Assembly (NCBI GenBank): GCA_050953005.1
Contig: JBMNLV010000009.1
Location: 149,679-213,678, forward strand
Reading direction: 5' to 3'
Source of the DNA: UBA6115 sp050953005
GTDB taxonomy: Bacteria > Bacillota > Clostridia > Christensenellales > Aristaeellaceae
DNA: 64,000 nucleotides
This document shows, piece by piece, positions 61,721 through 64,000 of the stretch. Every line of letters begins with the position of its first letter. Position 1 is the first letter of the stretch. Under the pieces are notes generated by a model. That model was not told the origin of the DNA. It did no database searches and saw only the letters and a program-made list of their open reading frames with translations. The translations under genes and the position numbers were made by a program.

Positions 61721-62925
61721 AGCTGTGTCTCCTCCTGTTTGATACCAGTAACCCGGGCAGTAACCAAACCATCATAAAACTGCAAATCCAGATTTTCCCT
61801 TACTTGCTTGATACTTTGGACAGGTTTGCCTTTATCGGTCGCAATCACATAACCTCGCTGGAGGGTTTGCCGGGGTCCGGAGGCCTCAAAACGAGCGATT
61901 AAGGATAGTGTGACGGCGAATTTATGCTGTAAGACTGATTCAGCCAAGTGGGAGATTCTTGCATGGAGCGCTTTCAACTGCATCAAAGCGGCCTGAATAC
62001 GATGCGCAGGATCATTGACCATGAGTGTATCATTCAGCTCTCTTAAACGCGATTGCAAATCAGCCAAACGCCTGGTGGTCTGGACAGTTAACGCGGTTCG
62101 CAGGTAATCCGTCTTTTGTAACAATTCAATCCTGGAGGGCACAGCCAACTCCGCCGCAGCTGTAGGCGTAGCAGCGCGAACATCGGCGGCGAAATCGCAC
62201 AGCGTTACATCAGTTTCGTGTCCAACAGCAGAAATAACAGGCTTTTTACATGCTGCCACAGCGCGCACCAGCGCTTCTTCATTAAAAGCCCACAAATCCT
62301 CAATCGAACCACCGCCACGGCCAATGATGATAACCTCCACCTGCTCCAGAGAAGCAATTTCTTCAAGTCCCATGGCAAGATCAGCCGCAGCGAGCGGTCC
62401 TTGTACCTGAGCAGGCCGTAAGTACAGCGGGATACCGGGAAAGCGTCTTCTTGCCGTAGTAACAATATCGTGAAGCACTGCGCCAGCGGGTGCAGTGACA
62501 ATCCCGATCCCGCGCGGCATCAAAGGCAGCGCCTGCTTGAGCGATACATCAAACACGCCTTCCCTTTGCAGTTGTTCTTTGATTTTCAGGAATTTTTCAT
62601 ACAGTACACCAGCACCCTGTTCGGACATAGCCTCTCCATAAAACTGGTAGGCACCTGAAGCTGTATACAAACTAACCGAGCCGCTTAACATCACATGCAT
62701 ACCATCTGCGGGCGTAAAACGCAACATCTGGGCATACTGGCGGAACATTACACACCCGATCCGAGCAGTTTCATCCTTGAGTGTGAAGTATAAATGCCCG
62801 GAAGAATGTCGTTTGAAATTGCTGATTTCTCCTTGAATTGCAATTCCCTGTAGCATCGGATCACCTGCCAGGGAACGCCTGACATATTCATTTAGAGCGG
62901 AGACGGTCAGCGGGCTTGGGCGCAT
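61717..62925 (-). CDS. xseA: Exodeoxyribonuclease VII large subunit
   Basis: XseA with XseB degrades single-stranded DNA to acid-soluble oligonucleotides. The 402-residue protein has the OB-fold start (LTVSALNEYVRRSLAGDPML, IQGEISNFKRHSSGHLYFTL), the catalytic region with IGIVTAPAGAVLHDI, IIIGRGGGSIEDLWAFNEE and PVISAVGHETDVTLCDFAAD, and a coiled-coil C-terminus. Its start lies inside the end of folD. Confidence 0.95.
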   Translation of the reverse strand: MRPSPLTVSALNEYVRRSLAGDPMLQGIAIQGEISNFKRHSSGHLYFTLKDETARIGCVMFRQYAQMLRFTPADGMHVMLSGSVSLYTASGAYQFYGEAMSEQGAGVLYEKFLKIKEQLQREGVFDVSLKQALPLMPRGIGIVTAPAGAVLHDIVTTARRRFPGIPLYLRPAQVQGPLAAADLAMGLEEIASLEQVEVIIIGRGGGSIEDLWAFNEEALVRAVAACKKPVISAVGHETDVTLCDFAADVRAATPTAAAELAVPSRIELLQKTDYLRTALTVQTTRRLADLQSRLRELNDTLMVNDPAHRIQAALMQLKALHARISHLAESVLQHKFAVTLSLIARFEASGPRQTLQRGYVIATDKGKPVQSIKQVRENLDLQFYDGLVTARVTGIKQEETQL

Positions 62926-63758
62926 GCTGCTTCCAGCGTATTCTCCATCAGCATGCTGATGGTCATTTTCCCAACACCGCCGGGAACCGGTGTAATATAA
63001 CCCGCTACCTTTTCCACTGCCTCAAAATCCACATCACCAACTACCTTTCCGTCTACACGGTTGATGCCCACATCAATCACTACAGCGCCGGGTTTAACCA
63101 TGTCTGCTGTAATAAATTTTGCCTTTCCAATGGCAGCTACCAGTATATCCGCTCTGCGGGTATGCTCAGCCAGAGTCACGGGTGCGGGAATGACAGACGG
63201 TGACCGTGCAATGCTCAGCCTAACAGCAGCATCGCGGCCGGCTTGCCCACAATGTTGGACCGGCCGATGATAACAGCTTCTTTACCCTTCAGGTCAATAC
63301 CCGCATGGCGCAGCATGTACAGCACGCCCTTGGGCGTGCAGGGAATGACCCCATCCTGCCCAGTAAACAGTTTGCCCGCGTTGATCAAGGTGAAAGCCGT
63401 CCACGTCTTTTTCCGGCAGAATACGCGCCAGGGCCGCTTCCTCGTTCAAGTGACGCGGCAGCGGAAGCTGGACCAGGATGCCGTGGATATGATGCATCAT
63501 TGATTCAGCCCGTCAATGGCGGATTCCAGCTCCTTTTGTGTGCAATCCCCCGCCAGCCGGATCGTACGCGAATAAATGCCGATGGTGTCGCAAGCGATGC
63601 CCTTGTTGCGCACATAGATCTGACTGGCAGCGTCCTCTCCGACCAAAATGACCGCTAAACCGGGACGGATGCCCCGTTTCAGCCAGTTCGGCTACGCGTT
63701 GTTGCTGCTGCAGAATCAGTTTATCCGATAGTTCTTTTCCGCTGAGAAGGATCGCCAT
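62907..63758 (-). pseudogene. folD: Methylenetetrahydrofolate dehydrogenase/cyclohydrolase FolD, split by several indels
   Basis: FolD interconverts methylene-, methenyl- and formyl-tetrahydrofolate. All parts are present in order but in different frames: MAILLSGKELSDKLILQQQQ (start 63758), HIHGILVQLPLPRHLNEE and PEKDVDGFH, then INAGKLFTGQDGVIPCTPKG and VIIGRSNIVGKPAAMLLL, then VTVCHSRTRD, and finally LAEHTRRADILVAAIGKAKF to the end at 62907. At least five indels (near 63680, 63490, 63385, 63205 and 63184) are needed. The peptide sequence between breaks is excellent, so errors in the sequence are more likely than loss of this core gene. Confidence 0.8.
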
Positions 63759-63807
63759 TGCCAGTTACCTCCTTTATCAATACCGAAAACCAGCACTCGT
63801 ATATGTT

Positions 63808-63831
63808 AAAAAGGCTCTTTCAAGCCTTTTA
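63808..63831 (-). terminator. Hairpin at the end of nusB
   Basis: AAAAGGCT and AGCCTTTT-like arms (AAGCCTTTT on the plus strand) enclose a CTTTC loop directly at the nusB stop, so it may reduce read-through into folD. Confidence 0.55.
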
Positions 63832-64000
63832 CAGGTTGATGCTTTTGATATAACTTGCCAATACACCGTTGACAAAACGACTGTCTGACTCATCACCATA
63901 TCGTTTTGCCAACTCCACAGCTTCATTAATAATCACACCTGACGGTGCCTGGTTCTGGGAAAGCTCATGAAGCGATAGTCGCAGGATAGCACGATCCAGT
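63829..64000 (-). CDS. nusB: Transcription antitermination factor NusB, C-terminal part
   Basis: The last 56 codons are in the window. LDRAILRLSLHEL, VIINEAVELAKRYGDESDSR and FVNGVLASYIKSINL match the C-terminal half of NusB, which binds boxA RNA with S10. The start is beyond the right edge. nusB in front of folD-xseA-xseB is the common clostridial order. Confidence 0.93.
   Translation of the reverse strand, partial: LDRAILRLSLHELSQNQAPSGVIINEAVELAKRYGDESDSRFVNGVLASYIKSINL

Noticed and set aside
1..64000. CRISPR array or cas genes
   Set aside because: I saw no regularly spaced repeat series and no Cas protein motifs in the window.

Overview
The window comes from a chromosome of an anaerobic, spore-former-lineage Firmicute of class Clostridia with roughly even base composition. 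The evidence is the SCIFF peptide with its radical SAM maturase, YlxM-Ffh, the dgt-dnaG-rpoD order, a VanW protein, a Hsp20, the ThiI plus NifS-like pair, and a B12-dependent glutamate mutase (methylaspartate) operon of the kind used by amino-acid-fermenting clostridia. I cannot name the genus.

Layout. (1) 1-7500 is an accessory region. It starts with an HD-domain protein and an intact tRNA-Val(CAC). After that come an IS630-type element, a decayed three-gene cassette on the minus strand (PD-(D/E)XK nuclease-like protein, small protein, MBL-fold hydrolase), a ferritin and a complete IS481/IS1202-type element with 26-bp flanking direct repeats. Two degenerate copies of the 3' half of the tRNA-Val gene (5253-5296 and 7451-7497) divide it like old integration junctions. 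(2) 7564-13460 holds a stand-alone trpB, a DUF4956-VTC (polyphosphate polymerase-like) pair, an rRNA uridine methyltransferase and a MATE exporter. (3) 13457-20684 is a seven-gene minus-strand operon glmS-glmL-glmE-mal-AtuA-DUF4387-P-loop protein. It converts glutamate to 3-methylaspartate and then mesaconate, and its last three members have no assigned role. (4) 20693-31706 is mixed housekeeping and surface genes: a GT4 glycosyltransferase, mnmG, SCIFF and its maturase, tadA, a nitroreductase, a large SdrD-B repeat surface protein split by a frameshift, yebC and a phosphodiesterase. (5) 31789-34260 is the wreck of a phage or ICE polyvalent protein (ADP-ribosyltransferase-like and toxin-nuclease-like domains) with a 106-bp internal duplication. 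(6) 34396-45657 is nadK-argR-recN, an intact IS1182/IS5-type element with 4-bp target duplication, and tilS-hpt-ftsH-PHP-vanW. (7) 45757-47500 has hsp20, an inactive rhomboid-like protein and the RNase P RNA gene. (8) 47506-64000 is core information-processing operons on the minus strand: dgt-dnaG-rpoD-trmK-nif3-zinc ribbon, ylxM-ffh-rpsP-khpA-rimM-trmD, and nusB-folD-xseA-xseB-ispA-PAP2-DUF6106-nifS-thiI.

A caution applies throughout. Several genes that should be intact (hpt, folD, xseB, the DUF6106 gene) carry one or more single-base indels while the protein sequence on both sides stays well conserved. This looks more like sequence or assembly error than gene decay, so the frameshifts in the accessory genes (MBL, nuclease, polyvalent protein, SdrD-like protein, IS630) should be read with the same doubt.

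The best candidates for undescribed biology are the AtuA/DUF4387/P-loop-SAD genes sitting where a mesaconate hydratase is expected in the glutamate mutase operon, and the nuclease/small protein/MBL cassette in the tRNA-Val island.
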